A DNA stretch of 64,000 bases from G965202915 sp965202915 (lineage in GTDB: Bacteria; Pseudomonadota; Gammaproteobacteria; Eutrophobiales; Eutrophobiaceae): positions 1,550,001 through 1,614,000 of the forward strand of contig OZ241847.1 of NCBI GenBank assembly GCA_965202915.1, read 5' to 3'. The translations under genes were made by a program, and so were the position numbers. The notes beneath the pieces were generated by a model that saw nothing but the letters and a program-made list of their open reading frames with translations, searched no databases and was not told where the DNA came from. This document shows, piece by piece, positions 55,063 to 64,000 of the stretch; positions within the stretch are counted from its first letter, which is position 1, and each line of letters opens with the position of its first letter.

Positions 55063-55974
55063 ATGCAGGCAATAGAAATTAAAAACCTGAAAAAAATTTA
55101 CCGTAACGGCTATTGTGCGTTACATGGTATTGATTTAAGCGTTGAACAGGGTGATTTCTTCGCATTATTGGGCCCAAACGGCGCGGGCAAGTCCACCACC
55201 ATAGGCATCATTTGCAGTCTGATCAATAAATCACAAGGCATCGTCAAAATATACGGGCATGATATCGATATGGAAAATGACGCCGCAAAATCGACCCTTG
55301 GTATCGTGCCTCAGGAGGTCAATTTCTCGCAATTTGAATCCTGTCTTGAAATCGTATTAAACCAGGGTGGCTACTATGGCGTCCCCAGAAAACTGGCCCA
55401 CAAACGTGCGGCAAAGTATTTGACTCAGCTTGGATTATGGGAGAGGCGCAATGATCGTTCCGGGGACCTGTCGGGCGGGTTAAAACGCCGATTAATGATA
55501 GCGCGTGCTCTTATACATGAGCCTGCAATCCTGATTCTCGACGAACCGACCGCGGGTGTCGACGTGGAATTGCGCCGTTCCATGTGGGATTTTCTGATCG
55601 AGATAAATAATAACGGTACAACAATTTTACTTACCACTCATTACCTTGAAGAAGCGGAACGCTTATGCAAGAACGTTGCCATCATCGACGCCGGCAGGAT
55701 TATCAAAAACACCTCATTAAAAGAATTACTGCATACCCTTAATAAAGAAACCTATATGCTGGATCTGGCCGCGCCATTTGAACGTCTTCCGGCAGTCAAT
55801 GATTATGAATTAACCCTGGTGGATAACTTTACCGTGGAAGTGGAAATAGAACGTGAAAAGACTCTTAATGCGTTGTTTGCCGAGTTGAACAGACATAATA
55901 TTGTCGTCACCGGTATAAGAAGCAAATCAAACAGGCTTGAGGAATTGTTTTTGTCATTGGTTGATACTAAATAA
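55063..55974 (+). CDS. ABC-2 type exporter ATP-binding protein (YadG-like)
   Basis: 303 residues. Walker A GPNGAGKSTTIG, Q-loop LGIVPQEVNF, signature DLSGGLKRRLMIARAL (Gly-Leu-Lys variant), Walker B LILDEPTAGVD, and H-loop TTHYLEEAERL are complete. It is followed 6 bases later by its permease. In E. coli the yadGH pair is of unknown substrate; the same holds here. Confidence 0.92.
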   Translation: MQAIEIKNLKKIYRNGYCALHGIDLSVEQGDFFALLGPNGAGKSTTIGIICSLINKSQGIVKIYGHDIDMENDAAKSTLGIVPQEVNFSQFESCLEIVLNQGGYYGVPRKLAHKRAAKYLTQLGLWERRNDRSGDLSGGLKRRLMIARALIHEPAILILDEPTAGVDVELRRSMWDFLIEINNNGTTILLTTHYLEEAERLCKNVAIIDAGRIIKNTSLKELLHTLNKETYMLDLAAPFERLPAVNDYELTLVDNFTVEVEIEREKTLNALFAELNRHNIVVTGIRSKSNRLEELFLSLVDTK

Positions 55975-55979
55975 AAGTC

Positions 55980-56756
55980 ATGCGGATTAATTCAAGAATA
56001 ATGGTCGCCTTTAATACAATAGTTATTAAGGAAATTACCAGGGTGCTGCGTATATGGGTACAAACCATAATCCCGCCGGCAATCAGTATGTCTCTGTATT
56101 TTATTATTTTTGGCAATCTTATCGGTGCAAGAGTCGGCCCCATGAACGGCTTGAATTATATTGAATATATCGCCCCGGGCATTATCATGATGGCCGTCAT
56201 AAATAATTCTTACGCCAACGTCGTGTCGTCTTTTTTCAGTGCAAAATTTCAGAAGCATATTGAAGAGATGTTGATTGCACCGATCCCTAATATCGTGATC
56301 CTGCTGGGGTTTGTGGCCGGCGGAGTGGTACGGGGTTTGTTGGTCGGATTGATCGTTACCTTCATTGCGTTATTCTTTACCGACCTGAGCATTTATAATT
56401 TGCCCATAGTTTGCCTGGTGGTGCTGATGACCTCGATACTGTTTGCACTGGGAGGGTTCATCAATGCCATATTCGCAAACAGATTCGATGATATTTCCAT
56501 CATACCGACTTTTATTTTGACCCCGCTGATATATCTGGGCGGCGTTTTTTATACTATCAGCCTGTTGCCGGAAGTGTGGCAGACCATATCGCTGTTGAAT
56601 CCAATTCTATACATGGTCAATACCTTCAGGTACGGCATGCTGGGTGTATCGGATATTGCCATCGTTGATGCCTTTATCATAATCAGCCTGTTTATTATCG
56701 TATTGACAACTGTTGCCCTGTATTTATTGAATAAGGGGGTCGGCATCAAAACCTGA
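55980..56756 (+). CDS. ABC-2 type exporter permease (YadH-like)
   Basis: 258 residues with six membrane helices. The ABC-2 features are YIAPGIIMMAVI and the late GGVFYTISLLPEVWQTISLLNPILYMVNTFRYGMLG. It directly follows its ATPase. Export of a drug, lipid or polysaccharide is possible. Confidence 0.9.
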   Translation: MRINSRIMVAFNTIVIKEITRVLRIWVQTIIPPAISMSLYFIIFGNLIGARVGPMNGLNYIEYIAPGIIMMAVINNSYANVVSSFFSAKFQKHIEEMLIAPIPNIVILLGFVAGGVVRGLLVGLIVTFIALFFTDLSIYNLPIVCLVVLMTSILFALGGFINAIFANRFDDISIIPTFILTPLIYLGGVFYTISLLPEVWQTISLLNPILYMVNTFRYGMLGVSDIAIVDAFIIISLFIIVLTTVALYLLNKGVGIKT

Positions 56757-56996
56757 CCGCGCCTGCCTTCCTTGAAGAGGAGGTGGTTTATGGGGACTAT
56801 CCTTGAACTTCGGGACTTTTCATACGAAACGTGAATTGGAAAGGAACTGATCGAACCGGTCTCTCAGCCTGATTTTATTCGCGACAAGACCGCAGTCTTC
56901 CTGTTCCGCGATCCCCGCGACATTTCTGCACAATCTACGATCATTATTTTGTAAGTGTAAGAAGGAAACAAGCTGACATCCGGCCTTCCGTCAGCA
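56757..56996. repeat. Intergenic gap with one copy of a 36-bp imperfect repeat
   Basis: No gene. CTGCCTTCCTTGAAGAGG...TGGTTTATGGGGACTATCC at about 56763-56800 resembles the stretch at about 63447-63483 (roughly 80% identity by eye). Confidence 0.45.
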
Positions 56997-58286
56997 CTAC
57001 AGCATAAATGACAGTACGGTCGCCGTGCCGAGAAAGGCAAAGAATCCGGCTACATCGGTAACCGTTGTCAGTATAATCGATGCCGCAGTTGCAGGGTCCT
57101 GACCGAAACGAATTAAGAGAATCGGAACCAGGGCTCCCGCAATTCCCGCCGCTATCATTGACAGCACCATGGCGACCGCAATCACCATGGCCAGACCTAA
57201 ACTGCCACTCCATACAAAAACGCCCAAACCACAGGTAAATGCCAGTGCGATTCCATCGACCCCCCCGATGATGACTTCTTTGTTCAGTATGCGCTTCCAG
57301 TCTTTTATACTTATCTCTTTAAGGGCGATTCCCCGCATGGTGACGGCGAGTGCTTGAGAACCCGCATTCCCGGACTGACCGGCGACTACCGGCAGTAATA
57401 CGGCGAGTGCAGTGAACTGCGCGATCAGGCTTTCGAATAAACTGACCACCGCAGCGGCTGCAAACGCCGTCAAGAGATTTATATGTAACCAGGGTAAGCG
57501 ACGTTTGATGGCGAAAGAGGGCGGAGAGAGCGAGCGTTCATCGGCGCTACCCCCAACCATGCGCAGCAGGTCGGCTGAGGCATCGTCTTCGATGACTTCA
57601 AACAGTTCCTGATAGCGCACCACTCCTATGAGCCGTCCTTCAGAGTCCACAACCGGAACAGAATCCAGGCGAGTCTTATTCAGGAATTCGACGATGTCAT
57701 CTTTGTGCGCATTGGCTGTTACCGCAACTTTGGAATGGTGAAGAATCTTTTTTAATTCGTCCCCCGGTTCAACTAACGCCAATTCCTGCACGTTTAGGTG
57801 GCCAATCAATTTCTTTTGTTCATCTACAACATAAACGGACCTGGCGCTATGTACTTTGGACTCTCTTAGTCTGGTTCTGATTTCATCCAGGCTCATATTG
57901 ACGTGAACTTCTATGGTCTTATCCATAAGCCGTCCGGCGGAATTTTCGGGATAGTTAAGAAAGCGTTCTATTTCAGTGCGCGTGACGCGGTCCAGAGAGT
58001 CGAGCAACTCAGTGTGTGCGTCTTCACTCAATTCAGATATCAATTGAACGCCCAATCGCGGCGAAGCCAGGCGTAGGACGGCTATTTTGTGGCTTTGATT
58101 CAATTGCTCAAATGTATGAGTCGCACGACTGGACGCAAGGCGGTCTAAAACTGCGACTATCGCTTGCGGCGACAGGGAATTAATTTCTCGCTCAAGTTCG
58201 GCGGCACCCATCCGTTCGACGCTCTCTGCCGCCCATCCCGGATGAGATTGGAAGTACATTTCCTTGAGCTCAAGCGCCAGACTCAT
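56997..58286 (-). CDS. mgtE: Magnesium transporter MgtE
   Basis: 429 residues. The N-terminal helical superfamily domain (residues about 20-130: MGAAELEREINSL, RFLNYPENSAGRLMD) is followed by two CBS domains (about 135-250) and a five-helix membrane domain with the family motif VVAGQSGNAGSQALAVTMRG (TM2 region). Mg2+ binding by the cytosolic part closes the channel in MgtE of Thermus. Its start overlaps the upstream stop by 4 bases (ATGA). Confidence 0.94.
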   Translation of the reverse strand: MSLALELKEMYFQSHPGWAAESVERMGAAELEREINSLSPQAIVAVLDRLASSRATHTFEQLNQSHKIAVLRLASPRLGVQLISELSEDAHTELLDSLDRVTRTEIERFLNYPENSAGRLMDKTIEVHVNMSLDEIRTRLRESKVHSARSVYVVDEQKKLIGHLNVQELALVEPGDELKKILHHSKVAVTANAHKDDIVEFLNKTRLDSVPVVDSEGRLIGVVRYQELFEVIEDDASADLLRMVGGSADERSLSPPSFAIKRRLPWLHINLLTAFAAAAVVSLFESLIAQFTALAVLLPVVAGQSGNAGSQALAVTMRGIALKEISIKDWKRILNKEVIIGGVDGIALAFTCGLGVFVWSGSLGLAMVIAVAMVLSMIAAGIAGALVPILLIRFGQDPATAASIILTTVTDVAGFFAFLGTATVLSFML

Positions 58287-59095
58287 GCCGAGTTGCCTTT
58301 TCCGGTAAAAGTGCCAAGTAACGCAGCCAACACGTTCAGGTAAAGTCGCAGCACTGTTTCGAGAAGGTCTTGAACTTTCTCTGCCTGCGGTTTCGTGTTT
58401 CCGGACGCATTTATAACGGCCTCTCTATCAACAACACCCAGAATGCGGTTTTCATGATCAACAACCGGGAGTATGGTGTTATTTCGCCACTGCTCCGCAT
58501 CGAGAATTTCTGAAACTGGAGATTCGGCCGGCAATGGTTTCACATATTCTGAAAATTTCTCGAATTCTTCATTGGGGCCGCCTTCAACGACACGCCGTGC
58601 GTTCATGACTCCCACGTATTGCCCGCCGGTTGATTCAAGCAATACCGGATTTCCCGGTGTGCTGTGTCTGATTAAAGTGAGTGCTGACTCGGTATCGATA
58701 TTTTGAGGCACAATTATCAGTTCGCTGGTAGCCAGTGTCCCAACACTATGGGTTGGATAATTCATAAAGCGTTGCAGGCTGCGGCGGCGGGGAGTGGCGG
58801 GAAGAGTTGCAAGCAATTCCCGACGCTTGCTCTGAGGAAGCCGGGCCAGTATAGCCCTGGCGTTTTCAAGCGGCCCTTTTTCGATGCACTCGACAAATTT
58901 ATCAAAAATTTCAACAACTATGGAATCGAGGGTCGTTGGAGAGAGTTGGGCAAGAACCGCCGAGCAGGAATCAATGGGTAAATCATTAAGTAGTGATGAC
59001 GATTCACTTACAGAGGCTCGGTTTATAATGAATGCGAAATCCTTGGGGGCTTTGCCGGCGAAATCGCTCAGTAGCGTTGACTGATCAGTGCTCAT
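58283..59095 (-). CDS. MgtE-like regulatory protein without the membrane channel
   Basis: 270 residues from ATG 59095 (MSTDQSTLLSD); the frame opens further up at 59134. It carries the MgtE N-domain (ARAILARLPQSKRRELLATLP, RFMNYPTHSVGTLATSEL) and two CBS domains (PVLLESTGGQYVGVMNARRV, ILPVVDHENRILGVVDREAV). It stops after one short helical stretch (VLRLYLNVLAALLGTF) where the channel domain should begin. It overlaps mscS by 11 bases and mgtE by 4, so the three are translated together. It may be a second Mg2+ sensor for MgtE. Confidence 0.82.
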   Translation of the reverse strand: MSTDQSTLLSDFAGKAPKDFAFIINRASVSESSSLLNDLPIDSCSAVLAQLSPTTLDSIVVEIFDKFVECIEKGPLENARAILARLPQSKRRELLATLPATPRRRSLQRFMNYPTHSVGTLATSELIIVPQNIDTESALTLIRHSTPGNPVLLESTGGQYVGVMNARRVVEGGPNEEFEKFSEYVKPLPAESPVSEILDAEQWRNNTILPVVDHENRILGVVDREAVINASGNTKPQAEKVQDLLETVLRLYLNVLAALLGTFTGKGNSA

Positions 59096-59849
59096 CTTCG
59101 TATGCGTGTAATTTGGTTGCGATTGCTGAAACAAACAGTGAGCCCGGTACGTTGACTATGCCTTCCTCGGTGTCAACTCTTACGCCCGTTCTGGTGATCT
59201 CAACAATTTCACCTTCCACTTCACCCACGCGAATCCGATCCCCGATCCGATAATGTTCAAACTCGGAATGTGCTATAAGGTTTCCTACGTAGTCTTTCGC
59301 GCCCAGTGAAACGGTCAATGAAAGCGCTCCTCCAACCAGAATTACTATCAACAGCAGTAACTGCGTGATAAAGGTGATATCGATCAACATCTGCTGTAAT
59401 CCCAGCACGATTGCTATCACCATTATCAAAAAGTGGATAAACCTGGGAGCCGGCGAGTCCGGCGTCATCGCTTCGCTCAGGTGTGAAACCAGATAGCGTG
59501 AAACCACTCCAAGAACATTGCCAACGCCAATGATGACAAACCCGACCAGAATGCGGGGGATGAAGTCGAGAATGTTATTAAACCAGTTGGAGAACTGCCC
59601 TTCTCCCAACATGCTGATGGCAATTACCATTGAGAAGAGTGCAACCACCCAATAAGCGGCTGACTGTGAAAGGCGGATAAGATCGGGGGATATTACGGTG
59701 GCGTCACTGGTTGTATAGCGCGACGTCAATCGATCCAGCAGTGTCAAGATTCGCCCGGATTGATACTGGGTCAGTTTCGCCAGCGCAAATCCCAGAATCA
59801 GTACAACTACTGCTGCGATTTCGGGATGATTTTCAATAAGTTCCGCCAT
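59085..59849 (-). CDS. MscS-family mechanosensitive ion channel
   Basis: 254 residues: TM helices at about 11-29, 64-84 (AAYWVVALFSMVIAIS), 95-118, 140-160 and 165-190, then the pore-lining MscS helix (GGALSLTVSLGAKDYVGNLIA) and the beta domain (YRIGDRIRVGEVEGEIVEITRTGVRVDTEEGIVNVPGS). First gene of the three-gene operon with the MgtE-like protein and MgtE, so ion movement in this operon may be coordinated. Confidence 0.9.
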   Translation of the reverse strand: MAELIENHPEIAAVVVLILGFALAKLTQYQSGRILTLLDRLTSRYTTSDATVISPDLIRLSQSAAYWVVALFSMVIAISMLGEGQFSNWFNNILDFIPRILVGFVIIGVGNVLGVVSRYLVSHLSEAMTPDSPAPRFIHFLIMVIAIVLGLQQMLIDITFITQLLLLIVILVGGALSLTVSLGAKDYVGNLIAHSEFEHYRIGDRIRVGEVEGEIVEITRTGVRVDTEEGIVNVPGSLFVSAIATKLHAYEDEH

Positions 59850-59991
59850 TAATAGGATCCATGTTGAACGCGACCGATTACCACCCTCATTATTTTGTAG
59901 AAAGCAACTGTAGCTTTAAGCTACTTTGGCATTATAAACCGAATTCGGAAAATACGAAAGATTGTTCAGCCAGGGCCTGTTCATTCCAAAT

Positions 59992-60130
59992 AGCATATCG
60001 ATGATCAATGCGATAACGTGTGTGGAGGGAAAGTGGCGCCGCCTGCGCCGCTTCAACGACCTGGCCAAGGTCATTACGGGAATCACATGCAAAGATGGAG
60101 TCGAGGTAATAGAATCAAGCCAGGTCGCCG
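59992..60130 (+). pseudogene. Possible transposase C-terminal remnant
   Basis: A plus-strand stretch reads GKWRRLRRFNDLAKVITGIT then CKDGVEVIESSQVAA, which resembles the C-terminal tail of IS transposases. No start, no catalytic part and no proper stop are present. The family cannot be assigned. Confidence 0.35.
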
Positions 60131-60222
60131 CCTGCCTCAGGTGCTTAAACGCCACTTTTGACAATAGCTCGCAGAATTTTATCAGGGCCGCGGCCGCGGC
60201 TAATAATTTTCAGTTGCCGTGT

Positions 60223-60880
60223 TCAAGCCATTTTTTTAGGCAGTGTTGTGTTAAAGCCGTCAATATGCTCTTGTAGATCTATATTAATTTTAGCATACAT
60301 TGCATCTAAAATAACTTCTATGCCCTCCATTCCAGCCAGTTTAGCAGCCGGGACAAAATCGCTATCACCAGAAATAAGGACAATTTTTTTAACTAATTTT
60401 TTATAGGCAAGTGAAGCAACGTCCAAACCTATTTTCATATCCACTGCTTTTTTGTATAGCGTGATAAACAATATCATTTTCATCTAAAGTTGTTTTGCTG
60501 GGATTGGCGATTAAAGTTCTTTGTTTTTCCGGGTTTTTGACTTTCCAGCGTGCGTTTTTTTCATCTAAGCGACCCAGCCTTAGGGTAACATTGTGGGTTT
60601 GCTTCAGTAATGTATGTAAATTAAGCCTAAATTGCGCCAAATCGGTTTTAGACAAGTCAATTGCATCATTGGTAATAGGGTGTTTTACCTTTTTTGTAAG
60701 CGGCGGACAATCGTAGAAAAAGATACGGTAAAGTCGCTCCTGCTCGCTTTTATTAATGTGTTTTAGGCAATGAGTGAGTAAGTCTTTAGTGATTTTTTGT
60801 GCCTCATTTTCCCTGCCAAAACGCCATTTGTAACATTTTAGATAAAAGCCACGATCTACCAATATCGCAACATCTCTCAT
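60223..60880 (-). pseudogene. NYN-domain (LabA/DUF88-like) putative RNase, frameshifted
   Basis: The frame starts at ATG 60880 (MRDVAILVDRGFYLK) with AAGGAA upstream and runs to HAIQKSSGYENR. The second half continues in another frame as KAVDMKIGLDVASLAYKKLV and LISGDSDFVPAAKLAGMEG. The break is in a run of six A at about 60440-60447; removing one A restores HAIQKAVDMKIGLD. Acidic residues of the NYN (PIN-like) fold are present: D in ILVDRGF, DENDI, D in AVDMKIGLD and SGDSDF. Such proteins are often RNases. The restored protein is about 218 residues. Real decay or an assembly error cannot be told apart. Confidence 0.78.
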
Positions 60881-61226
60881 AATATTCCTTATAAATATTG
60901 ATTTATAAAAAAATCCAGAGGCTCGGCAAAAACCTAATTGTCGGTCTTGCTTACTGCTCTGGATTGTGTATGGTTGCAATTATGCCCAATACAATGGCTC
61001 TTTCAAAAAAATATTATATTCATAGTTTCCGGGATACAACAATGGTATGCAATGACGCTCTATCCTGTTACTGTTCAACGATGTCAGAATTCCTTGTGCT
61101 CTTAAACAGCCATCTAACTTTCCATTAAATCGTCATGAGTGAACCAACCCCGAAGCCAAACGTATATGATTAGGCAACCCTACGACACTGCTCGGTCCAC
61201 CAGCAGTCAGCCGGCACCTCAGAAGC

Positions 61227-62923
61227 ATGACTGCATCAAGTAGGTACACCGAAGTAATTCCAGTTTCTCAGGTCGCTCTTAGGATACCTGAAGGTGGCGA
61301 TAATGATCGCTTCGATAAAATTGTGAAACAGATTCTGAGATGGATGGCCAAGCGGGCGGGCAAACCGCTTCCGGACCTTGCTTGGAAGGGTGAAACATTT
61401 GAAATTGAGGAGCCTGGTGCTCAAAGAGCCGCGGCAGTGCGAATGAATGATCCCCTTTATTGGACGGCAAGATTGGATGATGCAGACAAAAACACACCCG
61501 GGCGTTCCTGGATTACAGAGGTCACAGTCGGCCGTAGCAAAGGTGGTGATGTACTCTTCGGCAGTAGGCTGATCTGCGCCTCAAGAGGCGAGCGGGAGCC
61601 TTTCACCCGTTCTATTCCTGGCTTCGTGCGCCAGGTGATCAGTAAGGGGGGCGTCTATTTAGATAACCGCCTGCTTACCGAGGAACCCTGGGTAGTAGGT
61701 GATGAAGATGGAGTAAAAAAGTTAGTGCAACTCCTCAAACTCTCCTCACGGCTTGCCGACGTCATCGTTGTATCTCTGCCCGAGAAATCCGAGAATATTT
61801 CAGATGCGGCGATATCTGTGGAGAAATTGATTAAATCTGTCCTGGGTGGTGTTCATATTGCGGTGATCACTGGGCCAGCCGCTTATCATTTAACACATTC
61901 CGTTGGTAAAGAATTTTCGGTTTTCCAAAAGTCCGTGAGAGTTTACCGGCCTGGCTTCGACCCCGAAAATGATGAAATATACATCCATCCGCTGGGGTTG
62001 TGGCACCGAATAGAAACCTGGGACGAGCGGGGGCCATCAGCTTATCGGGAGTTTCTTGTCAATCGAACACTTGAACGCGGGCTTATCCGAAGGGATAGAA
62101 GGGATAGGGAAGATTACCTCCCTTCCTTTTTTGAAATCCGGAAAATGGCCGATGAGGACCGACTTAAGGCCGATGAGCGCCGACTTAAGGCCGATGAGCA
62201 CCGACTTAAAGACACTAGAAGCTCAAGTATTTCTCTGTCTCTGTATAAGCGATTGGCTGAGGCTCGAGGGAAGATTATTGAGAAGCTCAAAAAAGATCGC
62301 ATTAAAGAAAACAAAGACCGCGATGATCTTTACGAGTCTTGGTTGGAAAGCGAGGAACAGCAAAAAACCCAGGCCAAGGAGGAAAATGCCGACCTAAAGC
62401 AACAGGTCAGGTCGCTCAAAGCCAGAGTAGATTACCAGCAAAGTGCCTTGCGGTCAGGAACTTATCGGGAAGATAATTTACCAGAGAACTTTGATCAATT
62501 TGGCGAATGGTGTGAGAGGTATTTAGCCGGATCCGTCGTGGTCTTGAACCGGGTGTACGCGGAGTCAAGAGCAGCATATACGAGGACAAGACGCTCATTT
62601 ACAACGCACTCCTGCTTCTTCGCGATCACTATTTACCGTTTCGCCTGCAGAGAGGAAAGGATATCAAGAAAGGTTATGAAGAGGCACGCACCGAATTAGA
62701 GCTTAAGGAAACCCGTACTATCACCAACCTTCGCGCCGGAGAGCAGCGAGAGGCTTACTTCGTGAAATTTGACGGCAAGAGACGCAAATTGGAGCGGCAC
62801 CTTAAGAAAGGGTCTGGCCGAGACCAGCGACATTGCTTTCGTCTCTACTTCTTCTATGATCAGGCAACGGAGCAAGTTGTCGTCGGCCACATGCCCGACC
62901 ATCTGCCGACACGCGCCTCCTGA
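61227..62923 (+). pseudogene. Coiled-coil protein of unknown function, single-base frameshift
   Basis: One frame runs from ATG 61227 to 62699. Inserting a T near 62556 joins the codons NRV to LRGVKSSIYEDKTLIYNALLL and carries on to TGA at 62921-62923. This gives a smooth 565-residue protein ending HLKKGSGRDQRHCFRLYFFYD and VVVGHMPDHLPTRAS. The N-terminal half is globular (WITEVTVGRSKGGDVLFGSRL, LADVIVVSLPEKS); then a charged repeat (DRLKADERRLKADEHRLKD, about 311-330) and a coiled coil (about 335-410) lead to the C-terminal domain. I have a general memory of similar C-termini in uncharacterised coiled-coil proteins but can name no function. Confidence 0.7.
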
Positions 62924-63538
62924 AATTGGGAGTGTAAATATTTATTTTTTCAATTTTTTTGTCGGGAGCTCCTCGGTTCAACCTCATGCTACCGGGTATA
63001 TGATCTCCTGATCTATCTCATTGAGAAGTTTCATGTTGATATACCTGCGGGCTCGCGACGCGGTCGTGGACATGTGCCTTAATCTGGCCGCAACCAACAT
63101 CAGAGCTGCGTTGCAATCCGGGAATACGCCCACAACTCTGGTTCTACCTGCCTGCCGGAAAAAGCAGCCAGGGCGCCTGTGCCTCCGCCGCTCGTGCCAC
63201 CACCCAGGGCATTACCTTCCCATATCGCCGGCGGCGATACCGGACGTACCGCCAACGTGGACCCGCTCAACACTGCAAGCAAGCAACCGGTGAAACCCTT
63301 CGCTAAAGTGTGTCTCTGTGCCAATGTGCCCAGTCACTGCCATACACTCTGAAATACGGCTCTCCATAGAATCCATCCGGCCTGATCGGTATGCATTTTC
63401 ACATTCTTTTGACCACTATCAGCCGCTTTATGCCCCGATCATGATCTGCCTTCTTTGAAGAAAAGATGGTTTATAAGTACTATCCTTTTCTTAACAACGG
63501 AATCTATTTGGTCTTAGACTAATATGAACCCTTACTAA
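62924..63538. other. Long gap without a supported gene
   Basis: About 615 bases. A minus-strand frame at 63100-63324 (74 residues) starts with a signal-peptide-like stretch (GCLLAVLSGSTLA) followed by GGGTSGGGTGAL, but it has no ribosome site or relative that I know. The second copy of the 36-bp imperfect repeat lies at about 63447-63483. Confidence 0.5.
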
Positions 63539-64000
63539 ATGATGAAGATGGATAACTTGGAACAACGGGATCTATGTGGCAAAATTGAACCGCCCATAAT
63601 CGCTATCGAGGAATCAGCGAATCGCCTGGGCGTCTCCACTGCGACAATTCGCAATTGGATAAAAACGAAATATTTGAAAAAGGCCGGAAAAGGAAAGATT
63701 ACGCTGGAATCTTTGGAACAGTTTCAGTCTGATATTTCCGGAAGGGAAAAGTTGATTCAGCGGGCCAACAAGTCGCTTAAAGACTCGCATGATCACGAGG
63801 AAACTGTATCGGAGTTTCTCGGGCGCATTGCATCATCTGTCGAGTCGCCGGATGAGATTGGTATTGAATACGAATCGAGTTTATCAGACTCCTATCGCAA
63901 CAAAGAGGGAGTTTATTATACCCCTGACGACGTTGTTCGAGATTTATTTGCAATACCACACGTTGATATTCAAGATGCATCATTCTGTGATCCCTGTTGC
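63539..64000 (+). CDS. HTH-domain / N6-adenine DNA methylase, N-terminal part (cut by window edge)
   Basis: The frame is open from ATG 63539 (other ATGs at 63542 and 63548) to the window end, 154 residues. It begins with a MerR-like helix-turn-helix (IEESANRLGVSTATIRNWIKTKYLKKAGKG, residues about 24-53). A helical linker leads to SYRNKEGVYYTPDDVVRDL and FCDPCC, the approach to SAM motif I (DPxxGSG) of N6-adenine methylases. This layout occurs in type IIG restriction-methylation enzymes, but the catalytic part lies outside the window. Confidence 0.72.
   Translation, partial: MMKMDNLEQRDLCGKIEPPIIAIEESANRLGVSTATIRNWIKTKYLKKAGKGKITLESLEQFQSDISGREKLIQRANKSLKDSHDHEETVSEFLGRIASSVESPDEIGIEYESSLSDSYRNKEGVYYTPDDVVRDLFAIPHVDIQDASFCDPCC

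Noticed and set aside
60440..60447. Programmed -1 frameshift at the A6 run in the NYN gene
   Set aside because: The needed shift is +1 (skip one A), which does not fit the A AAA AAG -1 slippery mechanism; indel or slippage is simpler.
63100..63324. Small secreted protein on the minus strand
   Set aside because: Only a signal-peptide-like start supports it; no ribosome site, no neighbours, Gly-rich tail with no known relative.

Overview
The window looks like a chromosomal segment of a gammaproteobacterium. The evidence is a tesA/ybbA-type divergent pair, a full atpIBEFHAGDC operon, mnmG-rsmG-parA-parB, comM, ubiK, metZ and an ilvBHC-psd-pssA block. I cannot name a genus. The core genes are GC-rich; several inserted genes (45.6-47.5 kb, 53.5-55 kb, 60-61 kb) are clearly more AT-rich.

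Layout. 1-3.1 kb: ABC exporter genes (permease cut by the window edge), tesA and a secreted amidohydrolase. 3.2-10.1 kb: the complete F1Fo ATP synthase operon on the minus strand. 10.1-29.8 kb: an accessory block in which an 11.3-kb gene for a 3760-residue FG-GAP/calcium-binding surface protein is flanked by seven paralogous genes (three downstream, four upstream) for small coiled-coil membrane proteins of the DUF1640 (CCDC90-like) type. The spaces between them are packed with two families of GC-rich palindromic repeats, called R1 and R2 here. Each small gene has the same sigma-70-like promoter (TTGATA, 17 bp, TATACT) and an R1 hairpin just after its stop. The repeats also lie inside the giant reading frame and form the last codons of apaH. 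29.8-32.5 kb: apaH, comM, ubiK (minus). 32.8-37.6 kb: gamma-carbonic anhydrase, mnmG, rsmG, parA, parB (plus), followed by an eighth, diverged coiled-coil/TM gene. In many gammaproteobacteria gid-par runs directly into atp in one direction; here the two halves are apart and opposed.

38.6-44.7 kb: metZ, then ilvB-ilvH-ilvC-psd-pssA on the minus strand. The psd-like gene lacks all three expected catalytic residues. 44.9 kb: tRNA-Gly(CCC). 45.1-49 kb: a degenerate IS1380-like element whose 514-bp tail is repeated directly, with an AT-rich B12-binding/radical SAM gene between the two copies. 49-53.4 kb: a DUF4389 protein and a 1235-residue iron-sulfur/FAD/NAD oxidoreductase. 53.5-55 kb: a DpnA-like adenine methyltransferase and a PD-(D/E)XK nuclease, probably a restriction-modification pair. 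55-59.9 kb: a two-gene ABC exporter and an MscS / MgtE-regulatory / MgtE operon. 60-64 kb: a decayed region with a transposase-like remnant, a frameshifted NYN-domain gene, a frameshifted coiled-coil protein of unknown function, and the start of an HTH-N6-methylase gene cut by the window edge.

The best candidate for an undescribed system is the giant-propeller-protein / seven-paralogue / R1-R2 repeat block. It shows concerted promoters, terminator-like hairpins and modular 7+11-residue coiled-coil length variation, and palindromes have entered reading frames there. The second is the radical SAM cargo between the IS ends.
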